NCBI GenBank assembly: GCA_964602525.1
Contig: CAZRSA010000001.1
Location: forward strand, 1-64,000
Reading direction: 5' to 3'
DNA length: 64,000 nucleotides
Origin: Lentisalinibacter sp964602525
GTDB taxonomy: Bacteria; Pseudomonadota; Gammaproteobacteria; Steroidobacterales; Woeseiaceae
A program made the position numbers and the translations under genes. Below, piece by piece: positions 63,528-64,000 of this stretch. The notes under the pieces were generated by a model. That model was not told the DNA's origin, did not search any database, and saw only the letters and a program-made list of their open reading frames with translations. The first letter of the stretch is position 1. Every line of letters starts with the position of its first letter.

Positions 63528-64000
63528 TCACTCGCCCTCGCGGCCCAGGAGCTGCTCCGCGTAGTCCGGTGCCGGGTAATGGAACGGCACGGGCCCGTCC
63601 GCCATGCCGTGCATGAACTGCTTGACGAGCTCCGAGGGCGCGCCGCTCAGCTCCTCGGGGCTGCCCGATGCCACCACCTTGCCGTCGGAGATGAGGTAGC
63701 TGACGTCTGCCACGGCGCTGATCTCCTCCACGTCGTGGCTGACGACGATGCTGGAGATGCCGAGGATGTCGTTCATGCGCCGCACGAGCCGGACGATCAC
63801 CCCCATCGAGATGGGGTCCAGACCCACGAAGGGCTCGTCGTAGATGAGGATCTGCGGATCCATGACCATGGCGCGGGCCAGGGCCACCCGCCTTGCCATG
63901 CCGCCCGAGAGTTCCGCGGGCATCAGGGTGGCTGCGCCGCGCAGACCCACCGCGTGCAGCTTTGTGAGGACGATATGCCGGATCAGGCGGTCCGGCAGGT
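63528..64000 (-). CDS. mlaF: MlaF, ATP-binding subunit of the phospholipid transporter (partial, N-terminus beyond window)
   Basis: The C-terminal 157 codons are visible; the gene continues past the right edge, so Walker A is not seen. Visible motifs are the ABC signature LSGGMARRVALARA, Walker B ILIYDEPFVGLD and the H-loop VVSHDVEEI. The C-terminal tail beyond the ABC core contains VPFHYPAPDYAEQLL, typical of MlaF. It powers the phospholipid transporter at the inner membrane and heads the operon mlaF-E-D-C-B. Confidence 0.94.
   Translation of the reverse strand, partial: LPDRLIRHIVLTKLHAVGLRGAATLMPAELSGGMARRVALARAMVMDPQILIYDEPFVGLDPISMGVIVRLVRRMNDILGISSIVVSHDVEEISAVADVSYLISDGKVVASGSPEELSGAPSELVKQFMHGMADGPVPFHYPAPDYAEQLLGREGE

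Overview
The window is a contiguous stretch of chromosome from a GC-rich (roughly two-thirds G+C) member of the Gammaproteobacteria. The assignment rests on gene orders typical of that class: dnaX-ybaB-recR next to the SRP RNA, divergent orn/rsgA, divergent ppsR/ppsA, dapA with gcvR-bcp-bepA, and mlaFEDCB. The very high GC and the families present (TIGR04211 SH3 protein, DUF1249, HDOD-EAL protein) suggest a Chromatiales- or Ectothiorhodospiraceae-like lineage, but that is inference. I see no prophage, transposase, CRISPR array or plasmid functions. This is mostly housekeeping chromosome with lineage-specific genes between.

Region 1 (1-8.2 kb): an OmcA/MtrC-type multihaem cytochrome lipoprotein runs off the left edge. 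It is divergent from a Crp/Fnr regulator, and two near-identical FNR-like palindromes lie between them. Then come a DUF2505 protein, an apparently exported D-2-hydroxyacid dehydrogenase, a voltage-gated-type K+ channel, a HAD phosphatase-PlsC acyltransferase fusion, a class I glutamine amidotransferase and an NTF2-like protein. Region 2 (8.2-24.9 kb): two overlapping lipoprotein genes, a DUF2878/methyltransferase pair, a Kbp-like LysM gene with dodecin, several peptidases (M61-like, S9, M28), a Ycf46-like AAA+ ATPase followed by an FHA coiled-coil protein, a ChaC-like cyclotransferase, and small unknown membrane or secreted proteins.

Region 3 (24.9-37.3 kb): the tail-specific protease Prc; an RND efflux operon (adaptor plus two permeases) behind a good sigma-70 promoter with a 20-bp palindrome at its start site; a coiled-coil protein; a DUF1249 protein; ppsR. 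Region 4 (37.4-47.7 kb): ppsA, an SH3/coiled-coil envelope protein, a DUF938 methyltransferase, orn, rsgA, a HIT hydrolase, recR-ybaB-dnaX, the 4.5S RNA gene, a ribosome hibernation factor and an EAL-HDOD signalling protein.

Region 5 (47.8-57.2 kb): a complete adaptor-permease-outer-membrane-factor RND operon, a double thioredoxin-fold HCCA-isomerase-like protein, a secreted protein made of 11-residue charged repeats, a YbfB/YjiJ-type MFS transporter, and tRNA-Ser(GGA) flanked by a hairpin-rich segment carrying tRNA-derived fragments. Region 6 (57.2-64 kb): a short BamC-like lipoprotein overlapping dapA, gcvR, bcp, bepA, and the mla lipid-transport operon, whose first gene is cut by the right edge.

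No wholly new multi-gene system stands out. The points most worth following are the FNR-like palindrome pair controlling a conduit cytochrome, a recurrent arrangement in which a -10 element sits 6-7 nt before an ATG with no Shine-Dalgarno (candidate leaderless mRNAs), the tRNA-Ser-associated hairpin segment, and a BamC homologue reduced to its N-terminal part.
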